Shown: piece by piece, positions 1 through 12,619 of the stretch
Layout of the letters: each line of letters begins with the position of its first letter
Position numbering within the stretch: the stretch's first letter is position 1
Notes under the pieces: model-generated
Database searches by the model: none
The model's input: the letters and a program-made list of their open reading frames with translations, nothing else
What the model was told of the DNA's origin: nothing
Position numbers and translations under genes: made by a program
Assembly (NCBI GenBank): GCA_037013495.1
Contig: CM072802.1
Location: forward strand, 43,624,501 to 43,688,500
Length of the DNA stretch: 64,000 nucleotides
Source of the DNA: Hippophae tibetana
Taxonomy: Eukaryota > Streptophyta > Magnoliopsida > Rosales > Elaeagnaceae
Reading direction: 5' to 3'

Positions 1-1700
1 AGCTTCAACTCTTTTCTTGATAATTTTAATTTTCAGTTGTTTGCTTGATACTATGGTTTCAATTGCCATCATGATGAGGCACCAACAATTGATAATGTGA
101 ATATACAGATTTCGACATTCTCAGGGAACAATGATAATAGTAATTGCACGCTTATCCCCAATGATACAGAGCAAAGCAATGGTGCCATCTGGAAAGGAAG
201 ACATGTATGAAGATAAAGCAAAGCAATGTGAACTCCTGCACATAAGTAGCACAAAATTATTACCATCATATTTAATTAATTAGTACTAACACAGCATTTC
301 ACTAGTATTCGACTCAGAGCTCTATGTAAATAAGCTTAAAAGAAGAGAAACCAATAGCTATATCTGACACCATAACAACATGAACGGTATCAAAATTAGC
401 TTTAAATTAGCTTTCCTGGCTAATATAAATTAGATAAGATAGGCTTATGATAACTGAGGACACATAAATTGAATAATATTAGCTTTTAAATATTTACAAC
501 TATGCACGGCCTTATGGTAAGTATCATTAGCTGCTCTTATTGAGAAGATGATATTGTTGACTTAGTAGTGTGCTTTGAACTGGAACATGAAGTGGGGGAG
601 GGGAATGGGCTGCCCCGAGAAAATCAGGCAAGTTTAGTATCTTCTTGATCACAGATAGACTCATGGGTTGAACTGGAGGGAGGTGATTTATTTTCCAACT
701 TTGGAGATCCCTTAACAGCTAACACATGCAATAAATAACTCGTCAAATAGACAAGGGTATAGAACTTGAGAAATAAAAATTAAATGAAATTTTCTTTTCT
801 GGTTGAAAATTCATATAAAGTGGGACGCCCCTGAATCGAGGAAAACAGAGAAAAAAAATCAGAAAGAAATCGCATAAAACAATGTCACACTACAAACTGA
901 AAGCGAGATTATTTGAAAAATAAAATTTCCACCAGCAACTTAAATCACAAGTAAACCAAAACCTAAGTGAGTTCCCGGCAGAAAATAATAGAACGTAAGA
1001 AATCAGAATTCATGTCGATCTCCAATCCCTAGCGAACCACACAAAATTTTCGAATAGAATCCCTAGTGCACCGTACATACTAACTCCACCTTAAAAAAAC
1101 AAAGTAGAAAATATCACTGACTATATGAATAACACAAAGTGGAGAAATTTCATTGAGAAGAATATGACTCTGTATCTCAAAATAACCGTTCACGAAATAT
1201 AATTGGTATGGGTAAAAAGGAAAAAATTAATTGAAGAAGACCAACATTCAATATCTAAAGCTGATTCATTGCCGACTCAAAAAGAGAATGTGAGCAAAAC
1301 AAAACCAGATTTAATAAAATCTACTTCACGCACTGTATAAATAACTTAGTTTAACACAAGACACACAGAAAACAGAAATAAAATGCAAACTCAAGGGAAG
1401 AAACAGCATGCCAGATGATAGTGCTTGAAGAACTTACCAAAATCGAATCAGGAGTGAAGAATTCTTAAAAAATCAGGAGCGAATAATGCAAAACCGAATC
1501 AGGAGAGGATAATTCTTATAACCAAAAAACAAGGAAACACCCAAAGACGAAGAAGAGGGAAACTTCTGTGAATCCTTATACCGAACAGCCAGAGTGCCAA
1601 ACCAATACTAGTAAGTAAGAGAAAGAGAGTAGTGCGAGCAAAGGTTTTAGAGTAGAGAGAGTGAAAACTAGGGTTTTTAGCTATCTGTTCTCTTGTAATC
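1..1700 (-). other. 5' leader exons of a minus-strand transcription unit running off the left edge
   Basis: Read on the minus strand, 1600-1700 looks like a plant transcription start: a telo-box-like AAACCCTAG followed by CT-rich leader. Leader exon 1 (about 1700 to 1438) contains no ATG and ends at a good donor (G|GTAAGTT, 1437-1433). A T-rich intron follows, with an acceptor TGTTAG at 719-724, so exon 2 starts at 718. A further acceptor (TTATGTGCAG, 246-236) would open an exon at 235 that continues past position 1. Exon 1 has three imperfect copies of a CTCCTGATTCGATTTTG-like motif. No recognisable protein domain is present in the window, so the main coding region, if any, lies to the left. 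A non-coding RNA is the alternative. Confidence 0.45.
527..664 (-). CDS. 45-residue first-ATG small ORF in the leader (possible uORF)
   Basis: If leader exon 1 (no ATG) is joined to exon 2 at 718, the first ATG met by a scanning ribosome is at 664. It opens a 45-codon frame beginning MSLSVIKKILNLPDFLG, proline/serine-rich in the middle, and ending at TAA 527-529. I do not recognise it as a known conserved uORF peptide. A second frame over the same exon (718 to about 632) is also open from the acceptor and rich in S/P/E/K, so this could instead be the last coding exon of a gene whose start I cannot find. Function unknown. Confidence 0.3.
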   Translation of the reverse strand: MSLSVIKKILNLPDFLGAAHSPPPLHVPVQSTLLSQQYHLLNKSS

Positions 1701-1757
1701 TCGAGAAAACGTTTTTCATATGGTGTTTTTTCGGCATTTACTAAAAAGGCAAAATAA

Positions 1758-1803
1758 AATAATAATAATAATAATAATCTCCTTCTTCTTCGTCGTCGTC
1801 GTC
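1758..1803. repeat. Compound microsatellite (AAT)n-(TTC)n-(GTC)n
   Basis: Three adjoining trinucleotide tracts, seven AAT units, then CTT units, then GTC units, lie just upstream of the minus-strand leader. Confidence 0.9.
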
Positions 1804-3700
1804 ACATTATTTTAACGATTCATGGGAGACCACATGTCCACATCTATCCTTGAAAATAATATAAATGTTTTTATTAAGTAAAATAATATAAATTTATTAT
1901 ATTTAAAAAAATTATAAAAATAATACACTTATATTATTTATTTTTTATAAATTTTATTATTTTTATGATATATTTAATAGATACTTAATTAAAATATACT
2001 TTTATTAAATATAACAAACTTAAATTATTATTTTCTTATTTTAAAATACATGAAAATTTTGTTTAAAATTATTTTAGATATGATTCAAAAACTTATAATA
2101 TATATTTTGGACTGTGGATACAAATGACATATTTTCACTTAAAATTGCCATTTTACATTTGTATCCTACATTTTTACATATTTTTGGCTACTTTTCAAAA
2201 AAAATCTTATTTTTTGAAAAAATTTACATAAAGTTATACCACGTACAATTATACATTTTATTGTATAGAATATAATAATGATTAAAATTGTAAAAAATAT
2301 TTATGATATACAATTAAAAAGTTATAATATTCTATCTTTTTAAATAATTCTACTATTTGTAATTTGTAACTTCATAAAAAAAATATTGTTAATTTATATA
2401 TAATCAATTCATAACTTACTAATTCTTTTCCTATGTTCAAGAATCACTGTATTTTATTTACTTTTTCAATGTATTTTCTTTTTGTTAAATTTTGATGGTT
2501 AATCCAAGAAGCCTATTTAGCATTTAGTGTCTTCTGTGATATAATATTATATATTTCGATAATCTTTGAATGTTACGAGTGATTTATAATTTTATATTCA
2601 TAATCATATATTATATTTATTTATAAATCAATTCATTTTGATTTTTTTGTGTTATTTGTCTTTATTTTAACATGTATAAAAAAACAACCAATGAAAAATA
2701 TATGAAATCGATGTTGTTAATTATATTCAAAAAGATTATTCTTTACTTATTTAAAAATATATGAAATATGAAAATAATAAGCTAAAAAAAGAGAAAAAAA
2801 TTGGAAAATGAAAAAAAATGACACTTTTTAATTATTTACAAATGCAAGAAATTTAGAGATAAATTAGATAAATATATATCCTTCTTAAATTTTAAGATAG
2901 GGTGTTATGTCTGTTTTTAGAAATTTTAGTATACTATTTGAAATAATTTTTTAATTATTTATCTATATAATTTTCAATTTCACCATAATTTTTCAACGAG
3001 AATTTGATCATACTAATCAATGGTTATAACAAGTAAAAAATAGGTTGAGGTTCCTTTCCACCCAAATTCATTCATAAGTATCTAAGGATAATGTACCATT
3101 TGGCTCTCTCTTTAAAGTGAGAGTCTTCTTTTTTCTAGGAGCTCTTTCTTTGGTACGTTTTGATTTATATTTTTTTATAAATAATTTATACTAATGGTTT
3201 ATTTGGTTAGATTTGATCATATGAATTTCATATTTATCTTCTTTCGTAATTATTGAGTGTAAATTAACATATGTCACAAAAAACAATGTGTAACCCAAGT
3301 CACAAGAATGCATCACAAGTTAACCTAGTAAGCGTTGAGTCATCAAATGAATATATATGTTGGATAATTTCTATAATAAATAAATGATCGATAAATACTC
3401 TTTAATTGTCTAAAATAGGTAATTATAGAAAAATAATCATGATGTTACATAAATTTTAATTAAATGGATAAAGGATATGAAACAAGTTAATTATGATCCC
3501 TATATATATTCACTACGGTACACTTCACATAGTATGTAATATCCAATCTAACATCTCTCTAAGATCTATGAACAACTCAAAGCATAACAATATATAATAT
3601 TTACACTTTCTTATCCTTTAATCATTGAGCGAGGCCTTGAGCTCCTCTATCATCTACAACTACTTATATTAACTTAAGTATCAAATGATTAAATGTCACC
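1804..3700. other. AT-rich intergenic DNA, no gene seen
   Basis: Long A/T runs and no reading frame of coding character on either strand. Nothing recognisable as an RNA gene. Confidence 0.7.
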
Positions 3701-6700
3701 ACCCCTTATATTGGTCCAAGGTCTTAACAAGTTCCTTTCATGGTCATAGGATGATAATAAAGACAAGAATATCCCTTCTTCAATGTTGACAAAAATCAAC
3801 ATCATATGGCACCATCTGTAAGAAAGAAGTGTGTTGTATTAGTTGAGTCAAAATATTTCTGAAAGGACATTCATAAGTGTTCTCCAAACATTTATCTACA
3901 ATTGCTACCAATCTTTAGCAAAAGAACAGAATTTCCAACAAGAGTTCTATAAGGTTTTCTAAAAAAGATCTCCAATCCACTTGATGTGCAAAGTCCTTAA
4001 CAGACTTGACTCTATGTGCTTCCAACAAGAAAAATGAATCAATATATGAGTTTCGAGACTCCGGTCCCAATGGAGGTCAAAAAAGATCATCTCATTCAAT
4101 CCCTTATTCAACAAGTTTGAAGATTCTCATACATATAAAAAATTACACAAAGGTCAATTATTCTTCCAACTCAAATAAATAATCGGGACCTAAATGAAGG
4201 GTGAAAATGTCAATCCATTAAATCTTTTGGCAAGCTCTATATCATTTTGGCCAAGCCATCTTCATATGTGTGTCTCATAGGCTACTGTTTAGTCTAGCAA
4301 CATGTATACATGAAAATCAACACACAATATGTGATACAGACATACATATCGAAAAGCTAAAAGGATTTTCAATCACTTAAAAATCATATGTGAACATATT
4401 CAATAAATAATGATTATACTCTCAAAGCATGTAAACAACCATACATAGCAAACCATAATAAAAAATTTAACACCTGATATACTTCTAAGACATGGAGATA
4501 CAAACTCTTTAGATATTCATACCAAACTTGTAAGAAAATAAAAGACAAGTTATACTAACACACAATATGATCTTGCATGACTACAAAAGAGTCCAAGACT
4601 CGATAAATAATCGGATTAAGGAGATATAAACACCTAATAGATAATCATAGTTGCAGTATAAATAAACACAAATATGCAGTATAATAAAGCAAAAGATATA
4701 GAATTCAGTAAAAATAAAGTAGGTAATAAATAATAAAAGCTTTCTAATTAGAATTTAAACTTCAGTATGTAGAGACATCCATCATTAAAACTCTAATTGT
4801 ATCAACCACACATTCGAGCATGCATAACACCAAATATAATGAGTTAAACCCACATAGAACCTCTACCTATGTGGTAACATCCTCAGGTTGTTTATGGCAA
4901 CCACTCGAAAACAAAAAAATGCATTGTGTAATAAAATAGTAACAATCCATAAAGAAATAAAATCTCTATTACCTCTATCAGTCGAGACCTCCATCTGAAC
5001 TACCTATTGTTGCACATGAACTCATCTCTCCTTCAAAGCCAACGCCACTCAAAGTGGTGTGATCAGTAACCAAAGACTATTAGTGTGTAAAGTGAATACA
5101 CAACTCATAGCAATAAAGGCTCCTTACATAAGAAAAAGTTGCACGAGGACAACTACCAATTGAAAAATAGCTCAACACATAAAACCCACTCACAAAAACC
5201 TTTTGAGTACTCGCCACTCACAAGCACAATTTTGTTCGCACAATTATAAATCACTAATACTGAATGACACTTGAGGTATTAGTGGTCCAAAAATAGAAAA
5301 ACAAGATATCAATTTGACAAAGCTCCCTTACATATTTTCTGGATAGCAAAATAAGTGAACAAGGGGATATTTATAAAACTCGGCCAACCATCTTGCCAAA
5401 GGTGGTGGCAAGGTGCTAAAAAAATCATATTTTTTGTTTCCAAAAATTTTCAAGTAATTTTCATAAATACATATATCCAAAACAAAAACACGACCAACAA
5501 TGTCGGTGAACGAGTGTGACACTCAACCTAGCATGCATACTACCAAAACCAATCTCCTGGTGTGTACAAACATGCTCTCATACAAAATGTAACTAACTAT
5601 GTGCATATGTGTATTACTGGTACATAGTGACTAACCTTACATAGAAAAAGATAAAACACTAAATAAAACAAATAGATATCATGTTTTGTACACAAAAAGC
5701 CAACACATAGATACAAAATACAACATGACTTACATTCGAAGACACCAAAGGACAAGTGCACCGTGTCAGTGCCAACTAGGCCATAACTGGCCAAGAATTA
5801 TCGCATAAACCAAGCAGTACAAGCTAGGGTATAGTGTGAATGAGTTTCCAAATGAAGACTCACAATTGGACAAGTCCTACTCATACAACCACCACATGCC
5901 AACCATACATTGTTTGTTCATTGTGAGCCTGAGTTACTACCTTCATATGGCATATCCCCTAATATGCTCGAGTCTAATATTGACCACCGATAGGGAACAT
6001 TTTAGCATTTGAATCGAGTGAGCATATACGTTTTCTAATCTTATCTAACATTAAACCTTATAAGTCCATCCATACATCTTATTCTGCAAAGATCTTTAGA
6101 AAAAGATCATTTGTTCAACCTATTTCACAATAAAATCTAAAAAAATGAAAAAAAAAATCATATACAAATATATGTTGTGTATTGAAAGGGGTCATATCCA
6201 CCAAAGTCATTATCACCAAATGGTGGCTCAATTTTTGAAACTCTAGAAAATAAGGCTTCCTTAGTTACTGAACATAATATCCAAGATGGTCATCAATGGC
6301 GACGTAGCCCAAAAAAGATCACACTTAACTTTTTTGTCCAATCAAAAAGCTTTCATTCAGATTGAAATATTTATGCATCACTTAAAAAATCTGAGACCAC
6401 CACTGAAAATTATATGCACTCATCAACCGCCTTTCAAAATTTGTAGATGATTTCTACCAAACGATGTTGCATGTACCTTACATGTCGCCTAGCACGAGTG
6501 CGAGCCAATCAAACACACCTATATAAAGCGGGGAAACAAATTAGTATGATTTGTTAGTTATACACAAAAATGGTTCTAGCTTGGTCCACCACCTTCTAGA
6601 TTGGTTCATGACAAAGTAAAATTGATTCCTCAACCCTCATGATGAGTTAAATCTATCAACAATATTTTCAACAATTTTTAGTGCACATACGAAAATGGGT

Positions 6701-7100
6701 GTAGGAAAAGATCATCAATCCATCCAATTAAAAAAAATTAAAAAAGGATCATCCACTGCATCTATAAAGTCTTTAGAAAGACCATTTACTCTTTTATTCA
6801 TCTTCAGGGTTTTAAAGAAGATATTGCTTGTTCTTTATGAAATAAAGAAACAATTAATGAGTTCCAAAACTCTAACCTCATAATCAACGAGTTCCAAAAA
6901 TCCGACCTCATTTGATAGTCACAATGTCTAACCACCAACACTTCTTGTACTCCCAATGCTTGAGCCCACACCTACACTAGACACTCACATAAAGGTCCCA
7001 ATTGGCTCATAAAAGAATAGGCCAAAGGATGACCATCTCAACATGATAGAGAATGCATTATAGGATGATAGGTTTGTGCAAACATAAGTATACGTGGTTA
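3700..7100. repeat. Decayed repeat sequence, possibly old LTR material on the minus strand
   Basis: Base composition is less extreme than in the flanks, and short frames are scattered without domains. On the minus strand a TATA-like TTTATAAATATCCCC at about 5366-5380, followed by a G/C-richer leader-like stretch, resembles an LTR promoter. I found no matching second LTR, primer site or protein domain, so the class is unknown. Confidence 0.25.
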
Positions 7101-9408
7101 TGTACAAGCGAAGTATTTTGTATTTTAAACAATGATGAAATTAGAATAAATAAAAAGAATAATTCATTTATTTATCTATGCTATTATATTCTTTAAATAA
7201 ATTATTACAATTTTTTTGATTATTTATGTATGATTAAAACTCGACATATCATCGTATATATAGAATGATTGATTTTAAGTGAAATAATCAAAATAGTTTG
7301 TCACAATTAATTAAATTTTGTTGAAGATATCTTTAATTAAGTCATTAGTATGACCCATATCTGTTTAGATTGGAGTGATTAACTGAGTGGAGACATTTAG
7401 TTCGGACACTTTTATATAATAGTTGATATAATGCACTAAACCCATATATATTAGAAAAAATATTAATATACATTTACCCACATATCTTTGTACTTATGTA
7501 ATTCGATAAACATGTGTTGGGTTATCTTAATCGTGAGTAATTTAGCTAGCCCTTTGGTATTTTAGTTACTCAACAATGCTCGCACTAGTAGGCTTAGATG
7601 TCTTGTATATTGGTATCTCAATGTTCATAGTAGGTTGGAAGATTATCTCACAAGATTTGGAATCCATTCTACCTGTTTGTAGATGCTAGATAATAGTTTC
7701 ATTATTTAGCTATCAAGAGCTTGAATAACTATGTGCATTATATAATATGGTTATAAATAGGTATTCATACGCATCACAAGTACTTAAGTTAAATATGTAA
7801 TAAAGGAGGCATAAATGGACCTAATGACCTTGGTCGTATTACAAATAGGCTATGGAGGATTGAATTGCACCTATGGGAGAATATAATGTATTCAAATTAT
7901 CTTTATTTGACATAGTTTGATTTGGAGTAGAACTCTTAAATCAACTCTAAGTATAAGTCTCACACATATTCCCTCTCTAGTATGCCATTCATGCCACTTT
8001 AGGAGTCATACTCCTAGTTATATACCACAATTTAATCTAATTTAATTGTACTACAAATCCATGTAACAAATCTAATTTTATATTTACTAAAATGTCATTT
8101 AATAGTCTATAAGCATTTAAATGTCTACCAAATATTTAAATTTATATTTTAATATTTTAATTAATTCAAATAATTATTTTGTTAAACTAAATAATATTTA
8201 ATTAATTACATTGATTAAATGATTATGTCAAATTACCACTTTACCCTTATATAATTATTTGACATTTATGACATTCAAAAACTTCTCTAATAAATAAATA
8301 TGTATTTTGATCATTTAAATAATTAATACTAAGTTAATTATTCATATTTATCTTGTAAGTAACATCATTATGTTGTTGTTACGGAGTAGATTTGGAGACC
8401 AATATAAATGTGAATTCAAACTTTAATAAATCATTGATATATTAATTAACATTTTAATTGATTGTCAATATTTATTGGTATCACTTTCACTCAATTATAT
8501 ACATGAGATTGAACTCTCGGAGATCATGTTGGCATTTACTAACCACTATGTATATAAGAAATTCATTGATATGACCATTAGGTGCATCAAAATCCTTCAT
8601 AACCATTTTGTAACATAACTTATGTTATTAAGTCCATTGTACATCCTCTACTACATCTTTTCTTTAAGAAATCGTGATTCGTATGAACAATCAACTATAA
8701 TCATATTATAGATTGTGCCAATTATTCAAGCTCTGGATCGTTAAACAATGGAACTGCTATTTAACATCTAAGAACAAATGAAATGGATTCCATATCTTAT
8801 AAAATAACCTTCAAGCCCACCATGAATACCAAGATATCAAGATATAAGGCATCTTAATCCACCAGCACAACCATTACCGAGTAAGTCAAATATCAAAATT
8901 CCATAACAAGGGGCCAACTACATCACTTATGATTAAGATTGTCTTGTACATAGTTATCAAGTGACATACCTAGAAACATAAGAAAATGGATTTTAATAGT
9001 ATTTCTAATATGTTTGGTCCAATCCTGTAATATCAACTATTATAAAAGTACACCAACTATTTTTTTTCACATCAACTTACCTCAGATAAGGGTCACTCCA
9101 TTCCAAATAGATATAGATCGTATCAGTAACTTTTGTTAGGTGATATGAAATGTTTTCGAATTTAAATGAAAAAAATTAAAGAATACATAAAATAATAAAT
9201 ATTTTCATAAAGATAAAATTATCTTTCTATAAATTAGTTTTTTCCTTAAATTAGACTATTGATGTACCTTTTGTTAAATATGAGAATATTAGCACACTAG
9301 TTTGATAATATGAGTCAAAATGTATACATTTTATTTTATAAGGGTACTATTAAAGTATTAAACTCATTTAATTTATTATTGTCATAAAAACATTTTATTA
9401 ATGATAAT
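7101..9408. other. AT-rich intergenic DNA, no gene seen
   Basis: No coding signal; possibly ancient repeat debris. It ends at the left LTR of the gypsy-type element. Confidence 0.6.
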
Positions 9409-9764
9409 TGTTGGGATTGGTCTGATTTGTAAAGAGATAAATTAGAGAGAATTCAAAGCAATTGATGGGATGTGGATCTCTTAGGGAGTCTATGTATATA
9501 AAGTTTTACATGTACAAGTATCAGTTATGTAGGGTGTACACGTTACAGCGTGTCAGAGGGGTATAAGAGTAAAACAAAATATATTTAAAGCTTGAGGTCG
9601 ACCACCTCATGGCTTAGGTCGATGTCTTATGGCTCGAACTAACATCTCATGGTTTAGGTTAACATTTCATGGCTCGGGCTAACGTATCAAGGCTTGGGCT
9701 GACGTCTTAAGGCTCAGGCTTTACAAAGGTCAAACAACATGTCTTTCCTTATACCTAAACATCA
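9409..9764 (-). repeat. 3' LTR of gypsy element A
   Basis: Begins TGTTGGGATTGG and ends AACATCA on the plus strand, next to the polypurine complement. It shares long matches with 14440-14700, for example GTTTTACATGTA and GTAAAACAAAATA. Confidence 0.75.
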
Positions 9765-9954
9765 GTCCCCTCTTTTAATTCAGTTCTTCAATTGACGTGG
9801 AAGAGTAAAAGGCTCAGTAGGAGAAATGACACATTGAATTTGAGAAAGGAACATACTCATGACAAGAATAAGATTGATTTCCTTACATATAATGTCGAGC
9901 TATTTCTTAACATCCATAAATGAGAGGTGCTAGACACAATGGTCCATATGGTAT

Positions 9955-11960
9955 AGAGCCCTACCTTTTTTGAGCTTGAGGTGATCAACTCTCTTTGAAG
10001 GAGAGCACTCTACCTGGTTTGAGTTCGAGATGATCAACTCTTTTTGAGGGAGAATGCTTCACCTTTTTTGAGCTTAAGATGACCAACTCTTTGAGGGAAA
10101 ACATTCTACCTTTTTTTAGGACGAGGTGATCAAAACTCTTTAAGGGAGAACACTCTACTTGGTCTGAGCTCAAGGTGATCAAATCTTTTTGAAGGAGAGC
10201 GTTCCACCTTTTTTGAGCTTGATGTGATCAACTCTTTGAGGGAAAGCATTTTACCTTTTATGAGGATGAGGTGATTAATTCTCTTTAAGGGAGAGCACTC
10301 TACCTATTCTGAGCTCGATGTGATCAACTCTTTTTGAGGGAGAGCGCTTTACCTTTTCAGAGCTTGAGGTGATCAAATCTATGAGGGAGAACATTATATC
10401 ATTTCTAAGGACAAGGTGATCAACTTTCTTTGAGGGAAATCACTCTACCTGGTCTGAGCTTGAGGTGATCAACTCTCTAAGGGAGAATGTTATACCTTTT
10501 TAGAGGACGTGGTGATCAACTCTCTTTAAGGGAGAGTGTTCTACCTTTTTATAAGGACGAGGTGATCAAATCTCTTTGAGGGAGATCACTCTACCTAGTT
10601 TGAGCTCAAGGTGATTAACTCTTTAAGGGAGAACACTCTACCTTTTATTAGGATGAAGTGATCAACTCTTTTTAAGGGAGAGTGTTCTACATGGTCTAAG
10701 TTCGAGGTGATCAACTCTCTAAGGGAGAACACTCTACCTTTTCTGAGCTTAAAGTGATCAACTCTCGGAGGGAGAATGCTCTGCCTTTTCTAAGCTTAAG
10801 GTGATCAACTCTCTTTAAGGGAGAGTACGTTACCTAGTCTGAGCTCGAGGTGATCAACTCTCTTTGAGGGAGAGTGCTCCACCTTTTTTGAGCTTAAGTG
10901 ATCAACTCTTTGAGGGAAAGCGTTCTACCTTTTTCTGAGGACAAGGTGATAAACTCTATTTAAGATAAGATCTCTACTTAATCTGAGCTCGAGGTGATCA
11001 ACTCTTTTTGAAATAGAATGTTCTACCTTTTATGAGCTTAAGATGATCAACTCTCTGAGGGAGAGCGTTCTACCTTTTATGAGGACGAGATGATGAACTC
11101 TTTTTAAGGGAGAGCACTCTACCTGGTCAAAGCTTAAGGATATCAACTCTTTTTGAGAGAGTTCGTTCTACCTTTTTTGAGGACGAGGTGATCAACACTC
11201 TTTGAAGAAGAGCACTCTACCTAGTTTGAGATCAAGATGATCAACTCTTTGAAAAAGACGCTCTACCTTTTCTGAGGACTAGGTGATAAACTCTTTTTAA
11301 GGGAGAACGCTCTACCTGGTCTGAGCTCGAGGTGATCAATTCTCTAAGGGAGATTGTTCCACCTTTTCTGGGGATGAGGTGATCAACTCTCTTTGAGGGA
11401 GAGCGTTCTACCTTTTCTAAGGATGAGGTGATCAACTTTATAAAGGAAAGCATTCTACATTTCTAAGGACGAGGTGATCAACTTTATTTTAAGGGATAAC
11501 GTTTTACCTGGTTTGAGCTCGAGGTGATCAACTATTTTTGAGGGAAAGCGCTCTACCTTTTCTAAGCTTGAGGTGATCAACTCTCTACGGGAGAGCATTC
11601 TACTTTTTCTAAGGGCGAGGTGATAAACTCTCTTTGAGGGAGAACACTCTACCTGGTCTGAGATCGAGATGATTAACTCTTTAAGGGAGAATGCTCTATC
11701 TTTTCTGAGCTTGAGGTGACCAACTTTCTGAGGGAGAGTGTTCTACCTTTTTTGAGGATGAGGTGATCAACTTTATTTGAGAGAGATCATTCTACCTTTT
11801 CTAAGGACAAAGTGATCAACTCTATTTGAGGGAGAGCGTTCTACCTGGTTTGAACTCAAGATAATCAACTCTCTAAGGAAGATCGTTCTACCTCTTTTGA
11901 GCTTGAGGTGATAAACTCTTTGAGGGAGACGTTTAACCTTTTCTGAGGACGAGTATGTAA
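9955..11960 (-). repeat. Tandem array, about 40 copies of a 49-bp unit
   Basis: The unit GAGGTGATCAACTCTCTTTG, then AGGGAGAGCRYTCTACCT, then TTTCTGAGGAC or GGTCTGAGCTC, repeats every 48-50 bp, with two alternating linker types giving a higher-order period near 98 bp. Copies differ by scattered substitutions and 1-2 base indels. On the minus strand short stretches stay open as repeated peptides of the type RELITSSSDQVERSPLKR, but indels break every frame, so coding is unlikely. The array sits between the broken protease and the 3' LTR, the place where Tat/Ogre-type gypsy elements are known to carry variable satellite-like repeats. Confidence 0.9.
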
Positions 11961-12160
11961 TATTGGAGGAGAGCAATTACTTGCGAGAAATCACCTAATA
12001 TATATATACAGGGATGGTATATGAAGACCATAAAATAAGGTACATCTAAACTGTACGATCTTTGTCTCCAATTGGTAGATCTCGCATCTCATTTGAATTG
12101 ACAGACTATACTAGAAATCTACCTCCAAGCCTCTTTTTGAAGAGCCCTATGTTGTGTTTG

Positions 12161-12619
12161 CTACTTGGGAATAACCTCTTTCATAGTAAGGTTATAACAA
12201 CTTTGTGTCTTTTCCTGGTCTCCCTTTATCTCCTTTATGCCATCCTCAGTTGGAAATTTGATGACTTGGTAGAAGGTGGACATAACTGTCTTCATCTTAT
12301 GTATCCATGACCTTCCTAGGATGGCGTTGTAGTGAGTTAGGACATTAATTACCACAAAATTGGTCATCACTATAGATCCCTTAGCCATGACAGGTAGCAC
12401 TATTATTCCAATTGCATATGTGGTGTTATTGTTTAATCCTACTAGGGGTAGCTCTCTTTCTCTAGTATCACATTCTTTTATGCCTAGGGCTCTTGTTATC
12501 AACAGAAAAAGAAGGTCATTTGAGTTTCTAGTGTCAATCATGATCTGACAAACATTGTAGGATCCTATTCTTAAAGTGATTACTATGGGGTCCTCGTGAG
12601 GGGACAAGGCCTCGTCCAT
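12161..12619 (-). pseudogene. gypsy element A protease domain (degenerate)
   Basis: The 152-residue frame has the layout of a Tat-lineage gag-pro junction: an HEDPIVITLRIG-type start, the aspartyl protease loop as IDTRNSNDLLF, then VLTHYNAILGRSWIHKM and a STFYQVIKFPT block. The active-site motif should be D-T/S-G; here it is DTR, which removes a glycine needed for the catalytic loop. The frame stops soon after and the tandem array takes over, with no RT. It is a dead remnant of the polyprotein whose gag lies upstream at 12.6-14.3 kb. Confidence 0.8.

Noticed and set aside
5328-5794. Two minus-strand open frames of about 65 codons
   Set aside because: No start context, domain or codon character; they lie in decayed repeat sequence.
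9955-11960. A CRISPR-like array of regular repeats
   Set aside because: Units are directly tandem with no unique spacers, and the window is a plant nuclear genome.
9985-11976. Short minus-strand proteins with repeats such as RELITSSSDQVERSP
   Set aside because: They arise from the 49-bp DNA array, whose period and indels break every frame; no evidence of coding selection.
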